Counted from the stretch's first letter, positions 30,612-42,661 are shown. The stretch: DNA of 64,000 bases from Camellia lanceoleosa (GCA_025200525.1 CM045763.1:434001-498000), one strand, 5' to 3'. Made by a program: numbers and translations. The notes: generated by a model from the letters alone, not told the origin.

Positions 30612-30662
30612 TTGAAAAAAGAAAAAGAAAAGAAAAAGGAAGGAGTCGTTAAACAATTTAGA

Positions 30663-31715
30663 TCAGAAGAAGTATGTGGATGAAAATGAGGATGAAGAAG
30701 AAGAACCGCCCAAGTCAAAACCATGATGAGCTTCATCAGCTGGTAGTAGTAGTGGTAGTGAAGATGGTGATGATGATAACCCATCAGAAACTGGCTCCAT
30801 CCTCCCAAGGAGTGTGCTTTGCTGTTGCAAGAACTCGCTCAAATACGACCCAGACCCAGTCCCCACAGAAAACTTGTCTTCACCAAGAAAACGCATGTCC
30901 TCCTTCCATACATCAGCACCATGACCCACCTCGGAAAGTTGCTGCTGCTGCTGCTGCTGGACGCTCTTTGAACCATCATAATAATAACTCGAAATATCAG
31001 GTGGCAATGGTGGCAAGTCCACTTCATCATCACAGAAGTATTGTTGGTGTTTCAATGACCCACCAGCAGTACCAGTACCAGTACCACCATGCATAATAAT
31101 ATTTTGCTGCTGTTGCTGCTGCTGATGATCACTGTCATCATCATTCACCCTTCGTTGAATCCACTCGTCTCCTGGAACTGGGAAAAATCCACTTGAAAAA
31201 TGACTGACATTGAGAGGCCGGTGGTGGTCTTGGTCATGGTCCTCCTGACCAGTTGAACCAAAGTAGAATAATTGATTGTGTTGTTGGTTTTGATGCGAAT
31301 TCACAAGGAAGAGGCCGGCAGAGAAGTCGTGTAGCAATTCATGGTCGGAGGAAGCTGCAGGAGGAGGAGGAGGGGGAGGAGGAATAGGGATGTTGTTGAT
31401 GTTGTTGTCGGAGTAGACAAAGTTGGTGCGAGCGAGAGAGCCACGCATGGAGAGGGCGGCAGTGTCATAGGCGAGTGCTGCTTCCTCTGCAGTGTCGAAA
31501 GTGCCGAGCCAATGCCTTTCTTTAGTGGATGGATCCCTTATCTCCGCTGCATATCTGCCCCATGGCCTTCTTCGAACCCCGATAAACCTTCCTCCTGCAC
31601 ACCAAGACTTTGATTCTTCTTGTTGTTGGTCATGTTGCTGCTGCTGATTCTTTCTTCTGCTCTTTGACGACGATGATTGTGAGTTTACTTTTTTTGAGTG
31701 GTTGATGAAATCCAT
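30663..31715 (-). CDS. AP2/ERF transcription factor, LEAFY PETIOLE/ERF086-like (350 aa)
   Basis: This is a nuclear DNA-binding regulator of the ERF family. One AP2 domain covers about residues 44-101, from [16 protein letters not shown] through [17 protein letters not shown] to RTNFVY. The YAAEIRD segment carries the ERF-type residues expected for GCC-box binding. The domain is closest, from family knowledge, to the group VIII proteins LEP, ERF086 and PUCHI, which act in shoot and leaf development; that subclass is an inference. A Ser/Lys/Arg/Gln-rich N-terminus, a nine-proline run, several glutamine tracts and a Ser-rich tail flank it. There is no intron, as is usual. The start at 31715 was chosen because the in-frame region upstream is translated microsatellite and TATA-rich leader (GA repeat at 31848-31880, TATATA just before the ATG). 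Confidence 0.95.
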   Translation of the reverse strand: MDFINHSKKVNSQSSSSKSRRKNQQQQHDQQQEESKSWCAGGRFIGVRRRPWGRYAAEIRDPSTKERHWLGTFDTAEEAALAYDTAALSMRGSLARTNFVYSDNNINNIPIPPPPPPPPAASSDHELLHDFSAGLFLVNSHQNQQHNQLFYFGSTGQEDHDQDHHRPLNVSHFSSGFFPVPGDEWIQRRVNDDDSDHQQQQQQQNIIMHGGTGTGTAGGSLKHQQYFCDDEVDLPPLPPDISSYYYDGSKSVQQQQQQQLSEVGHGADVWKEDMRFLGEDKFSVGTGSGSYLSEFLQQQSTLLGRMEPVSDGLSSSPSSLPLLLPADEAHHGFDLGGSSSSSSFSSTYFF

Positions 31716-31847
31716 GATTGATATATATATATATATATTGTTTATATTTATATACAGATAGCTAGGTGGAAGGACTAGAAAGACTTCTCCTTGTCTCTGC
31801 CTTTCAATCTTTGTCTCCTGCTCCGCTGATAAGAAGTGAGATTTTCT

Positions 31848-31883
<36 letters not shown>

Positions 31884-31932
31884 GTTCTCTGCTTGAGTCA
31901 ATTGTTGCCCAATGCTGCTTTAAATAAACTGG
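31848..31932 (-). promoter_or_regulatory. Likely core promoter and GA/CT leader of the ERF gene
   Basis: A TATA-like TTTATTTAAAG (minus strand, about 31929-31918) precedes a (CT)n leader (31880-31848 on the transcribed strand). CT-rich leaders near start sites are common in plants. The start site is inferred. Confidence 0.45.
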
Positions 31933-33212
31933 ATTTCATACTGGAATTCAAATGGCACCCGTATCCCTGCCTCAATTGTCTTCTTTTTTTCCTAAACAAT
32001 AATGAGGCTTTTTACTTTTATAAAAAAATAAAAAATAAAAAAACCTTAATAATACGTATATCTATCCATTCTAATATATAAAGTGAACACTGCCGCTGCT
32101 GATACTGTTGACACATTTGTGGGAAAATATTCGTGTAATTGATATTTATGTAAAAAAGAAAAGAATAAGACTTGAAATTAAGATTATGAGTTCGGCAAAA
32201 CAAATCCTTATTACTTGAGCAATAAATATTACATGTGCATTTTTCTGTATCATTATTTTTATACTATTATATTTTTTTAAATTGATCATGCATTATATAT
32301 GTCACCCACCAATATATATTATGAAAACTAGTCACTGAGTAATCAGATACTCAGTGGGCCTACGCCTAATTAATTCCATCAGTTGGTATGTAATGCTATT
32401 GATAATTTCCCATATAACTATACATACAAATTTCTCAAAAAATTCTTATTCATGTGCTGTTGTTTATTATATTGTTTTTCACATATACTGATGAGCAAGA
32501 GTGGGCTATGTTTTTATATCATTTCCATTATGTAATGTTATTAGTGGGTCCCATTTCTTAATTGCCATAATCATAAGATTCATAACCATAATCTTCATTC
32601 TTCAATACTAGTGCAATAATTTCCATTAATTAATAGAAACAACAGTTACAAGTGTATATATTAGTGTTATGATATTATAATTGATCACATTTATTATACA
32701 AGTTACAAATATTTAAAATTATACAAATCTGTTAGTACACTAATGTGTACATTAATTGATACATATAGCATTATTCGAGTTAGAGTGGCTCTATATATGA
32801 CTTCATATTAATGCTTATGTATGTGTATTATCATTATAAGTTTTTATAATCTGTGTAATAAGTGGGGTCATAGTTTTAAAATGATAATATCATAACTATA
32901 TATACACTAATTAATATCTCTCTCTCTCTCCCTCTGTGTTTAATAATAAGTTGAAGCTGTCACCAATTCAAAGAAGATGAAGAAGGTGACTACTACTAGT
33001 ACCTAATCAGTCAAAACTGCTTCAGTAATAACTTTGACTTGTTATTCTATTCTAGTTTTTTGAAACCAAAAAAATTAGTAACAAAGAAACCGGTAAAATG
33101 AGCTTATATATATTTTAACTACTATCCTTTTTCTTCTCTGTTTTATTCCTTGAAGAGTTAATAGTCTTAAATGGTGAAATCCATCCCCTTGTGTGTCTAA
33201 TTTGTACTCTAA
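31933..33212. other. AT-rich intergenic DNA upstream of the ERF gene
   Basis: No gene seen. Around 32640-32770, phrases such as TTGATCACATTTATTATA and TACACTAATGTGTACATTAATTG are shared in diverged form with the small MITE at about 53968-54110, so an old copy may lie here. A CT tract is at about 32918-32935. Confidence 0.4.
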
Positions 33213-33423
33213 AGCCATGTTTGTTTGGGCGGACTGGATTAACATTCCCATGACTAATAGTCCTAGGATTACGAATTTGTTGGATTATGTATCCTATCTT
33301 AACTAATAGTCAAGTTTAAAATAATTAGTCTGTACTTTAATTGTTTAACCAAACATCGGATTAATAATTTTATTGGACTATTAGTCCAATCCCAAGCTCA
33401 TGTCCACCCAAACAAACTTGGCC
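33213..33423. mobile_element. PIF/Harbinger-type (Tourist) MITE, 211 bp
   Basis: The inverted ends are AGCCATGTTTGTTTGGGCGG and GGCCAAGTTTGTTTGGGTGG (right end read inward). The element is flanked by TAA at 33210-33212 and 33424-33426. The GGCC...TTTGTTTGG terminus and TWA duplication are typical of Tourist elements. Non-coding. Confidence 0.8.
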
Positions 33424-33426
33424 TAA

Positions 33427-34910
33427 ATGATTTTGAGAATACTTTTTTAATCTTTAATTGACTACTTAATGAGAAGTGACATATTTTGAATTAAAATGAG
33501 GGCCGTTCAAATCACTAGTTAATCAAAGTAATGAATGAGAATGACTAAGTCAGAGATTACTAACCAAGGAAAAGATAAGAAAAGCACGAGATATTTTTCA
33601 TCAATTTGAAAACACTTTTCGCTCTAATCTCAATTGAATCAATACAAGTCATTAGCATTTGTGTTTTTATTAATTATTAATTACCTTATTTTTTGAGTTG
33701 TATCAACATATTCAATCCGTTGTTCTACACATGAGAGAGAGAGAGAGAGCACTTGAATCACATACTAATCATTGACTGTATTGAGTAGATGTGCATAAAG
33801 AAAAGATCATTCTTGCAGAGTGTACTGCATTTAGGAGCATGCATGCCTTTAAAGAACTTTACACAAACCAAAAGTAATTTGTCTAAAAAAAAGAAGGGAG
33901 AGACTAACATGCATCTTATGATTGCTTAATGTATGCAAACCAACCATGATTACTGAAGGATAGTCAGATGATCATGCAATCATTAGCTCCATCAGCATCA
34001 CAATTACTACCATGTGGGCCTTATCTTTCACCAACCTATTTCCTCTATTTTATCTTTTATATTTAATACACATATTACTACTATTATTATGCAAATTTAA
34101 AATTTTAAGAGAAAGAAAATAAAATGTTACAAGCACTCCTCAGAAGCTCAGGAGATTTTCAAAACCAAGCCTGATATGATAACATCAAGCAAACAACATA
34201 TGTACACTCAAATTAGCTTCATTCAACAATTAAGCAACCAATGAATTAGGAAATCTTTCAGGAATTCACAATCCCTCAGCTCCCAAATCAAGATAGTGGA
34301 AAAATCATTCTCCTCGTCAAGAATTTGGCTGCATCATCAGTACACATAAGTAGTTAATTAATGTTTCAGTATCTATGGCTCATAGATATATTCCAGTCAA
34401 AAGAATACAAGTTTGCCTGTTTTCAAAAGCCATTCTTTACATTCTTCATGAATTCATTCTGGCTCTAACATCTTCCATAACTGCTTTAATAATAATATCC
34501 ACATGTTTCCTCTCCTTTTTTTTTCCATGAAAAATTAGTCATTTCTTTCTCTCTATCCGTGGTAGAAGGCTATCCAAGTCTACAAACATATATTCCCCAA
34601 TTCAATTAGCCCAAAAAATTAAGAAATTTAGTTGACGCTTTAGATCTCAACCTTTATTGTTAAAACCTCACTTTTGTATAATATAAACTAGCAAAAATGT
34701 CAATACTCCTTATTTGCAATCTTCCCAAAAATTTTGCAAGATAAATTAGATGGGAAAAAAATTTAAATCAAAGGATGCGAGTGTAATTAAGATGATTCAG
34801 TTCTATAGATATAGATAAGATGGTAGCATCAAACGATCCATAAGGAAAAGTTGTTACTAATGGTCCATAGATGCAGAAGTAATTGTGGAGAATTTCATTA
34901 AAAGTAATCA
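33427..34910. other. Intergenic DNA, no gene seen
   Basis: AT-rich sequence with a GA tract at about 33733-33748. No open frame with recognisable motifs. Confidence 0.4.
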
Positions 34911-35340
34911 GTGTGTTTGGTTTCAATTTTCTGAATTCAGCTTTCTGAAAACTGAGTTTTTTTTTCAGTATTTTTTAGTTTTTAGTTAATATTTTTTAAA
35001 TTTTAAGTAATTTTTTTACTTTTTTAGATTCACCTTACTTAGATGTATCTAAATAGTAAAATATTTGTGAAAAAATATTTTACAAAATTAATAAATACAC
35101 AAAAATACGAAAAATGTACTGATTTTTTGTATTTTTTAATATATTTTTTGGTATTTAGTGTATTTTTTAAATATTTTTTTCATAAATATTATACTTTTAA
35201 AGTGTATTTATGTTAGGTGTGTCTAAAAATTTTAAAAAAAAATGCTTAAAATTTTAAAAAATTCATTGAAATTATTAAAATACGAAAAATAAAAAAGTAG
35301 AATTTTCTGAAACTGTTTTCTAAAAACTGGAACAAAAAAA
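34911..35340. mobile_element. AT-rich hairpin MITE, second copy
   Basis: It starts GTGTGTTTGGTTTCAATTTT and is the reverse-complement relative of the block at 10648-11076, sharing the AGATGTATCTAAATAGTAAA and TTAGGTGTGTCTAAAA-type phrases. It is largely self-complementary and encodes nothing. Confidence 0.55.
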
Positions 35341-35674
35341 CTATGAATTTGTGGGTGAATGTAAATCATATAACTTTAAATTGTTTGAGGTTTATGTGTC
35401 ATTCATATTCACAACTAAAAGTACTTGAAGAAATTGTTCATACACGAATGAAGAAATTGAAATTGATATCTGAATGGCTAGCAGTTGGGAACAATTATGA
35501 CCAAATGATGTTAAAAAATTGTTCCATTTTGAACTTAAAATTATATAGATAATGAAGATTACAAAAGGAATAGAGAGGAGGGGCGAAAAGGGGGCCTCGT
35601 AATTACTGGGGTGGAAATGTTAGGGATATCATTATATGATATCAGCCATGTGCATCCAATTCAATTCAAGTTAA

Positions 35675-35941
35675 GGCCAAGTTTGACAAGTCCATAAAAA
35701 GTTAAAAAGCTAAAAAGTTATTCAAAAAGTTAAAAAGTTAACACTATTTACCAAAAGTCAACAATTACGGCTGCACAATTCCCAACCTTAATTTTTCCTT
35801 ACACACTAATTTATATAATTTTTAATATACATTTTTTCATAAAAAGTCAAAAAGTTAACCCAAACATCCATATTTTTTTTATCAATTTTTTAGTCCAAAA
35901 AGACAAAAAATGCACTTATTTAGGATACCCCAAACAATCCC
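35675..35941. mobile_element. PIF/Harbinger-type MITE, 267 bp
   Basis: The ends read GGCCAAGTTTGACAAG on the left and GGGATTGTTTGGGG read inward on the right. TAA flanks both sides (35672-35674 and 35942-35944). The interior has many AAAAAGTTAAAAAG units on both strands. Confidence 0.65.
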
Positions 35942-36134
35942 TAAATTCAATAATATGTTCCACAAGCCTTTCTTGCCTTTAACCAAAACCCAAGTTTTTT
36001 TTCTTTGTTTTCGTTTTCTATGATTATTATTTATTACTTTGCTAAAGTTTTTAAGTTTCATGCAAATGACTTTTTTTCTTTTTCGTATTCATATTGCAAA
36101 AGCTTGGAGCATTCTTTGTATCACAAAAGTAGTA

Positions 36135-36489
36135 TGAAATCCCGTAGGCCTCCAAAACTAGAGAAAAGGCAAGTTGGGTTCCATGTGAGTAGAACTCATA
36201 GGCATGTTCTTTCTAAGAAAACAATCACCTTATCAAATAAAATTATAATAATTTTAATAACAATTAAAATAAACAATGTTTTTTTTAGGAAAGTAGATCC
36301 ACAGATAATGTGGCTTGTAGTATATGCTTCTCAAATTCATTGGACTATGCTAAAAATTATTATGCTGTTGCATATGGAGAGGTTATAGCATCTTGGACTA
36401 TGCTCAAATATTATTGTGCTGCTGCACATGGTGGTCAACTAAGAAATGCAAAACAAACGTGTAATGATATTCTTTTCCTCCTAATTTGA
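36135..36489 (+). pseudogene. Possible two-exon gene fragment, function unknown
   Basis: An ATG at 36135 opens MKSRRPPKLEKRQVGFH, ending at a GTGAGT donor (36186). A TTTTTTTAG acceptor (36288) resumes the frame as ESRSTDNVACSICFSNSLDY and runs to a stop at 36487-36489. The second part holds a 54-bp tandem duplication (phrase TTGGACTATGCT at about 36342 and 36396) with a 1-bp difference between copies, so one copy may be out of frame. No family was recognised. It may be a transposed or decayed exon pair; coding status is weak. Confidence 0.25.
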
Positions 36490-36689
36490 TCACAAATCTA
36501 TGGAACACATCAAAAGATTTTATCAACAAAACAATTTGCAGAGTCTTAAAAACTAGTGTTGGACTCATGCAATGCATTGGATAATAGCCATTTCTTGCTA
36601 AATATATATTATAATACATTTAAACCACTTACATGACAAATTTATTTTGTAATTCCCAACTAATTGTCAATAATAATAATTTATTTAGA

Positions 36690-36830
36690 CAGCCTCATTC
36701 GGGAACATACTATTTTAGTAATTTTTTAATTTTTTCCGAAAAATGTATAGAAAAATAGAAAGAGTTGTGTGATAACTTATAGTGACTTTTGAGCTTTTTA
36801 GCTAAAATATTTGTTCCCCAAATGAGATCT
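36690..36830. mobile_element. Small MITE-like inverted repeat
   Basis: CCTCATTCGGGAACA near the left end and TGTTCCCCAAATGAGATC near the right end form imperfect inverted termini about 130 bp apart. The exact ends and target duplication were not resolved. Confidence 0.4.
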
Positions 36831-37054
36831 AAGTTACTGGTGTAACCAAAAATTTAATTTGTATTCATTTTTTATTTAGAAAGTAAGTTACTGTTATGAG
36901 CTAAAATTTAATTTGTATGCATTTTTTTGGTAAATATAATAAATTTATAATTTAAGATCATGCCTCTTTACCTAGTTTTAAGTTGTATAACAAAAATGGG
37001 GCTTGATCCATGAAAATGTTACAACTATACTTTCATAGCCAGTGTATTTACTTA

Positions 37055-37239
37055 GGGTTCGTTTGAGATGTAGGTTGATTTTTTGATTATTTTAGTCTAG
37101 AGTTAAAAAGTCTCATTTGAAATAGATTTTTTTATTTTTTTAATTTTTATGAAAGAAAAAATGAAATGATTATTATTTGGATATGACATTTTATATTATT
37201 GATTTTTTAGCCCCAAAATTTGCTATGCCAAACGAGTGC
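37055..37239. mobile_element. PIF/Harbinger-like MITE, 185 bp
   Basis: The ends are GGGTTCGTTTGAGATG and GCACTCGTTTGGCAT (right end read inward), with TTA duplicated at 37052-37054 and 37240-37242. Non-coding. Confidence 0.6.
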
Positions 37240-38136
37240 TTAGTTTAACTCTAACATTGAACTAAAATGACCAATCTTTCCAACTTTGAATAATTAACTA
37301 TTCTTCTAGGCTCTACTAATAAAGATAATTCACAAGATGCAATTGATTTATTTTGATAGGTATAAAAAATAATAAAAACGGAATTAATTAAGCCTCTTTG
37401 CTCAAGTATACAATATTAAATTGATTTATTTTCATAATCATTAGGTAGAAATACATTGTAGAGTTGAGTGTATATTTCAATACTCATACAAAAATAGAGT
37501 CCAGAATTACATAATACATGCACGAGCACGAAATAATCTTCTCGTATAATCCTGTTGATCAAGTTTGCGCTCCTCCAAACGCCATCGCTTTACTCCCTGA
37601 AAACACAAACATGAGCTAGCTGGCGGGTGTGCGATGCCTAAGTTAGCAAAATAGACAAATAGACAAAAGCTTTGTGTACTTGAGAATCAAAGTTGTGTTA
37701 CCTGTACATAGGTTCTGTTAAGAGCTTTTATAGTTTTTGCTTGGCACAATCCTAGTAGGGACTCTTACTCCTCAATGTAGAGTCCTCGTAGGAATCACAC
37801 TTACAAAAGATAATGCTTGTCCTTTGACACCCTTATCACTACTTTAACCAAGTGAAATGATTTTATCTTAGTAGTATGACAAAACGACTGAGCTAACATG
37901 GCCATGCTAAAACGGCAAATTTGACCGAGCTCCGACTAGCTTGGTTCTTCCCTTTATTACTTGTACCTCGGTTTGGCATACTCCAACTGGGCTAATAACT
38001 TAAGACCGAGCTAACTATGCAGAATGGTGTCCTTATCTCAGCGCGACTATGTGTGATGCTTAGCTCGGTCCGAACCTCAACTAGGCCCAACTAGCTAGCT
38101 CTTAGACCGAGCTATATCATCTCTTACCCCGGCCCA

Positions 38137-39302
38137 TTGTGTGGCCCAACTTACGAAGAAGGCAATTCCTTAGCTCGGTCCAATTTATTTATAAATTACC
38201 CTCTCAATTGCCCCTTAATTCCATCTGCGCAGCATGATTTGGGATTACTCTTTTCTAGCCGAGCTAAAAGCAGTCAAGCCAATCGAGGTCACTCCTTACC
38301 GAGCTGCCGACTAGTCCAGTTTATAACGTCCTTTCAGTTTGTACATCTGAACCGTTTCCTATTCGTATGGATACGTGGCTGGCTCCCATTGGTCAAGTAC
38401 CTGCACTGCCCTCGTACTCCGAAAAATTTGAACAATCCCGCCTTTTCTTTGCCTTATACGAAAACCCTAGTTTTCGAACTTGACATTCCTACTGTTCATC
38501 TTCACTCTCTTCCTCTAAACCTCCATTTTCACAACTACAGCTCTTGCAAAGCTTGTGTTCTTCCTGTTGTTTTTGCGGCTTCGATCTGCGTTCTCTCATC
38601 TTTAAACCGTAAGTAGCTTAATCCTCTTTTTCTTTTCATTTGTATAGACTAGCAACATGTATCATTGTATATATGTGCTTTTCACAACACTTTCAAATGG
38701 TTTTCACTATAATGAGTAAGAACCTTTTGAACAATAATCACATTTACTGGATTTGCGAACAAACTGAAATGGGACATTATAGATCCAAAATCATACCACG
38801 ACCGAGATAGGAACTGGTTTGCCATAAGTGCGTTTTAGATCGAATTAGTAGCCTTGTCCATCGACCGAGCTTAAACTTGGAACCTCCTTTTGTTCTACGT
38901 CTGAACTAAAAAGCTTTACCAATGACCGAGCAAAAACTTAGAGCCACCTCAGGTGTTACAACCGAACTAGGAACTCGCTTGTAGTTAGGTGTGCATTCAG
39001 CCAAACAGATAACTCCCCCAATAACCGAACTAAAACTACACGTCACACTTGAAGTTTCAGTTGGTCTAAGAACCTTTTGTTTCCTTTGGCCGAGCTAAAG
39101 TCCTTGCGCTCCAACCGAACTAAGAACGGATAGTCTCCCACGTAACCGAGCTAGGCTTACATTTATTTTTGCCTTTATACTTAGCACGGTCCAACGATCT
39201 GTGCTTAACACTTTTCTTTTGCCAGGCACTCCTTTGAACGCTCAACTGAGATACTCAACACCATCTCAACACTAAGCTAATTCATACATAATTTAAGTCC
39301 AC
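38137..39302 (+). promoter_or_regulatory. Leader exon and intron of the antisense accessory gene
   Basis: A CT-rich leader (about 38440-38607) ends at a strong donor (GTAAGT, 38608). A pyrimidine tract with CAG acceptor (39225) precedes the ATG at 39303. This resembles the leader intron of a plant gene. The open frame at 38137-38616 has no recognisable motif and is taken as leader, not protein. Confidence 0.4.
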
Positions 39303-41330
39303 ATGGGCAAATATAGATTCCTAGTAAACTCACCAGGGGCTATTGCCAAATTCCGCAAGGACTACAACATCCCTGATGACGTCCATCTTTCACTAGCCGA
39401 GCTAGACACAACTCTATGGGGAAAACAGGGCTTCGTTCCCATCACCGTCCTTTCAATTGTAGAAGTCGAACTCCGATTCCCTCTTCAACCACTTCTTTGT
39501 GAATTCCTAAGGCAGACTAGAATATACCCAACCCAATTCAACACCAATTCTTACAGAATAATAAATGGCATCGCCGAGTTAAACCGCCGGCTTGGCCTCT
39601 ACCTCAGTCTAGCCGAGTTATTTCACCAATACTCCCTCGGCCAGAATGAAGACGGCTGGGTGTATTACTTAAGAATAAGACACCGCCGAGAGAAAATAAT
39701 AAAAAACACCCCAGATAAAGATGTGAACGACGACGATTTTTTCTAGGTCTCTGGTAACTTCAAATATCAGGAAGCCCAAATACCAGGAGACCGGATTAAC
39801 TGGAATAAAGGAGTAGCCGGTATAATTACATCGGCTTAGTTTTGTGCTTTCTTTACTCTGTTTATAACTTTTGCACCGTGCTAACCATTGTCTTTTTCTT
39901 TATGCAGATTTGAACCAACTAAAGTTGCAGTACTATTACCCCAATCTTGACGCACTCTGTACCGCACTAAGATATCGCGATCGAGGTTGGGCCGAGCTAC
40001 TCAATTTTGAGCCGACATACAGATACAGCAGTAGAAGGAAGACCAGGGTGACAGATTTCCTTATGGAACCCTCTCCAGAACCAAATCCAACACTGCCTCA
40101 GATCAATCTAATCCCATTAACAGCGAAACAAGAAATGGCCAAGAAGAAAGCAATTAGGGCCCTCATCACCGAAACAAATCAAGCCGAGGTACCACAAGCC
40201 GGCCAAACACAAGAGGCCGTAGTAGCCCTTCCAACCACCCAGCCTTCATCATCTCGGCCAAGCAAACGAGCTCTGACTTCCACAACTGAGCCACACCTTG
40301 TTGACGAGGATGAAACCGTGCTTCCACAAATTACTTCGCTAAGCCCAAAGCCTGAGCGTTCTAACCGGGCTAGCTCCTCTGAATGGGCCCCGAAATTATC
40401 GTACAGGAACCGAGCCACAAGAGACACAAATTCAATGGTGGCAGACAAAGACCACACGCTCGCTTTTAACCTAGCTAAGAGCGTGTGCTTGCCCCTTGAC
40501 ATGGAACACCATGACCATCTCACCGAGCTGAAAGACATTCGCTCGACCACCAAATCAATGGTGTTAGTGAGTACTTTTTCCTTTGTTTTCTAATTTTGGA
40601 CATTTGTTTGCTCAGTTTTCACTCAAAATTGCTTACCGCCCTCTTGCAGGCCATGCAGAAAAACCACATTGCACATAAACGTGTGTTGGAATTGCGCAAG
40701 ACGACAAGGCTGGCCGTGGCTAAGGCAGATAATAAGACGGCCGAGCTAAACGAAGCCAAACAAAAAATGGCCGAGCTTTAATCAGAAGTCGCCCAACTCA
40801 CCGGGCTAGTAGATTCGGCAGAGGTGGACAAACAAAAGGCCTTGACCGAGTTGAAGGACCGCTATCTGTGTGAGCTGGCTAAGGTCGAGAAGAAGAAGAA
40901 TACCGAGATAACCGAGCTTGAGAAGAAGATGGGGGACGCGGAAGACCGCGGTTACAAGGAGGGCAAAGCCACATACGTCTTGCAGTGCAAAGTTGCCAAA
41001 GACATTTTCTTCAAGTGTGGGTGGAAGGCAGCGGTCCTTAAGCTCGGTCAAGGGGAAAAAACTGAGATATTCCAGAATCCCCCTCCTCACTTCATCCCGG
41101 GCTATACGGCGGAGTATGCTAACGCTATTCAGCAAAAATTTCTTCAAGTTGAGGAAGAAGAAGAGTCCCCAGAACCCAATAATGCCCCGGTTGTCGCCAA
41201 TGATCCCGTTGTTCAGTCAGCTCGGGTGGAGCCACCTGTGGAAGACATGGTTGAAAATGTGACCGAGCTACCTGCTGAAACCGGGCTTCGGGTTGATCTG
41301 GATGCGGATCTCGACGACCTTTTTACTTGA
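39303..41330 (+). pseudogene. Antisense accessory gene of a Tat-type element ('putative gypsy type transposon' domain)
   Basis: Three coding exons are inferred: 39303-39819, 39908-40566 and 40650-41330. They are joined by GT-AG introns in consistent phase, for 618 codons. The first holds a PF04195-like segment (RFPLQPLLCEFLRQTRIYPT, then AELNRRLGLYLSLAELF), seen in Tat-lineage elements. The middle is low-complexity and rich in Pro, Ser and Thr. The last is a charged coiled coil (LTELKDRYLCELAKVEKKKN) ending in an acidic tail (DLDADLDDLFT). In-frame stops at 39744-39746 (TAG, probably from Trp) and 40779-40781 (TAA) break it. The function of these proteins is unknown. ACCGAG-type words are also frequent in the coding part, giving many Ala-Glu-Leu or Thr-Glu-Leu triplets. 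Confidence 0.65.
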
Positions 41331-41514
41331 TCTTGTATTTTCTTCCTTTTACTCTTGGAAAAAATGTGTAACCGGGCTAAAGTCCCACTTCTTGTAACTT
41401 TTGACTTGAATTTTGAATGAAATCTTCTGTTGTTTTCCTCAACTGTTTGTTCGGTTTACTCCATGCTTGCATTTATTTTCTACTATGATTTGCATGAAGT
41501 ATAATATTTTCTGG

Positions 41515-42545
41515 CCGAGATACCTATCTCGGTCTTAACCTTGTAAACTATTTGGTCATACCTGCCAACCTCTTCAGCCTAGATTCCTATCTCGGTTAAA
41601 GAGTACCAAAGTTTGGTTATTCCAGCCAACCACTCTTCAGCCTAGATCCTTATCTCGGTTGAAGAGTACTAAAAGTTGGTTATTCTGACCAACCACTCTT
41701 CAGTCTGGATCCTTATCTCTGCTGAAGAGTACTTAAAGTTTGGTCATTCCAGCTAACCACTCTTCAGCCTAGATTCTTATCTTGGTTGAAGAGTACTAAA
41801 AGTTGGTTATTCCAGCCAACCACTCTTCAGCCTAGATCCTGACCTCGGCTAAAGAGAGATAAGTGTTTGGTTATTCTTGCCAACCTTCTTCAGCCTAGAT
41901 CCTGATCTTAGCTGAAAAGAACTCAAAGTTGGTTATTTCTGCCAACTTGGAGCTAAAGTGTTTGGTTATTCCTGCCAAACTTCTTCAGCCTAGATCCTGA
42001 TCTTGGCTGAAGAGAGCTCAAAGTTGGTTATTCCTGACAACTTAGAGCTAAGTGTTTGGTTATTCCTGCCAAACTTCTTCGGCCTAAATCCTGATCTTGG
42101 CTGAAGAGAACTCAAAGTTGGTTATTTCTGCCAACTTGGAGCCAAAGTGTTTGGTTATTCCTGCCAAACTTCTTCAACCTAGATCCTGATCTTGGCTGAA
42201 GAGAGCTCAAAGTTGGTTATTTCTGCCAACTTAGAGCCAAGTGTTGGTTATTCCTGCCAACCTTCTTTAGCTTAGATCCTAATCTTGGCTGAAGAAAGCT
42301 CAAAGTTTGTTATTCCTGCCAACTTGGAGCCAAAGTGTTTGGTTATTCCTGCCAAACTTCTTCAGCCTAGATCCTGATCTTGGCTGAAAAGAGCTCAAAG
42401 TTGGTTATTCCTGCCAACTTAGAGCTAAGTGTTAGTTATTCCTGCCAACTTTCTTCAGCCTAGATCCTAATCTTGGCTGAAGATAGCTCAAAGTTAGTTA
42501 TTCCTGCCAACTTAGAGCTAAGTGTTGGTTATTCCTGCCAACTCT
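41515..42545. repeat. Minisatellite of about 63-95 bp units
   Basis: More than ten units carry CTTCAGCCTAGATCCTGATC, then GGCTGAAGAG and GTTGGTTATTCCTGCCAAC. The first five units are about 63-64 bp long. Later units are about 93-95 bp because a GGAGCTAAAGTG-type segment with an extra GTTTGGTTATTCCTGCC is added. Tandem repeats between pol and the 3' LTR are common in Tat elements. There are no unique spacers, so it is not a CRISPR array. Confidence 0.9.
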
Positions 42546-42661
42546 GCTTTCAATGCCCCTAGCTCACTAAGACTATTTTTACAGAAGAAAACAATTATGC
42601 TGAAAAGGAAACTACTTGTTTTATTGAAAAAAGAAAAACTATAAGTATGTTTAAAGAAAAG

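Noticed and set aside
30674..31096. 140-codon plus-strand frame opposite the ERF gene
   Set aside because: It is the shadow of CAG/CAC-rich ERF coding sequence on the other strand.
38137..38616. 160-codon open frame on the plus strand in the Tat-like element
   Set aside because: No domain or motif. The end overlaps a CT-rich leader with a strong splice donor, so it is better explained as promoter and leader of the antisense gene.
41515..42545. CRISPR-like look of the tandem array
   Set aside because: Units are continuous and similar throughout, with no constant repeat separated by unique spacers, and the genome is eukaryotic.
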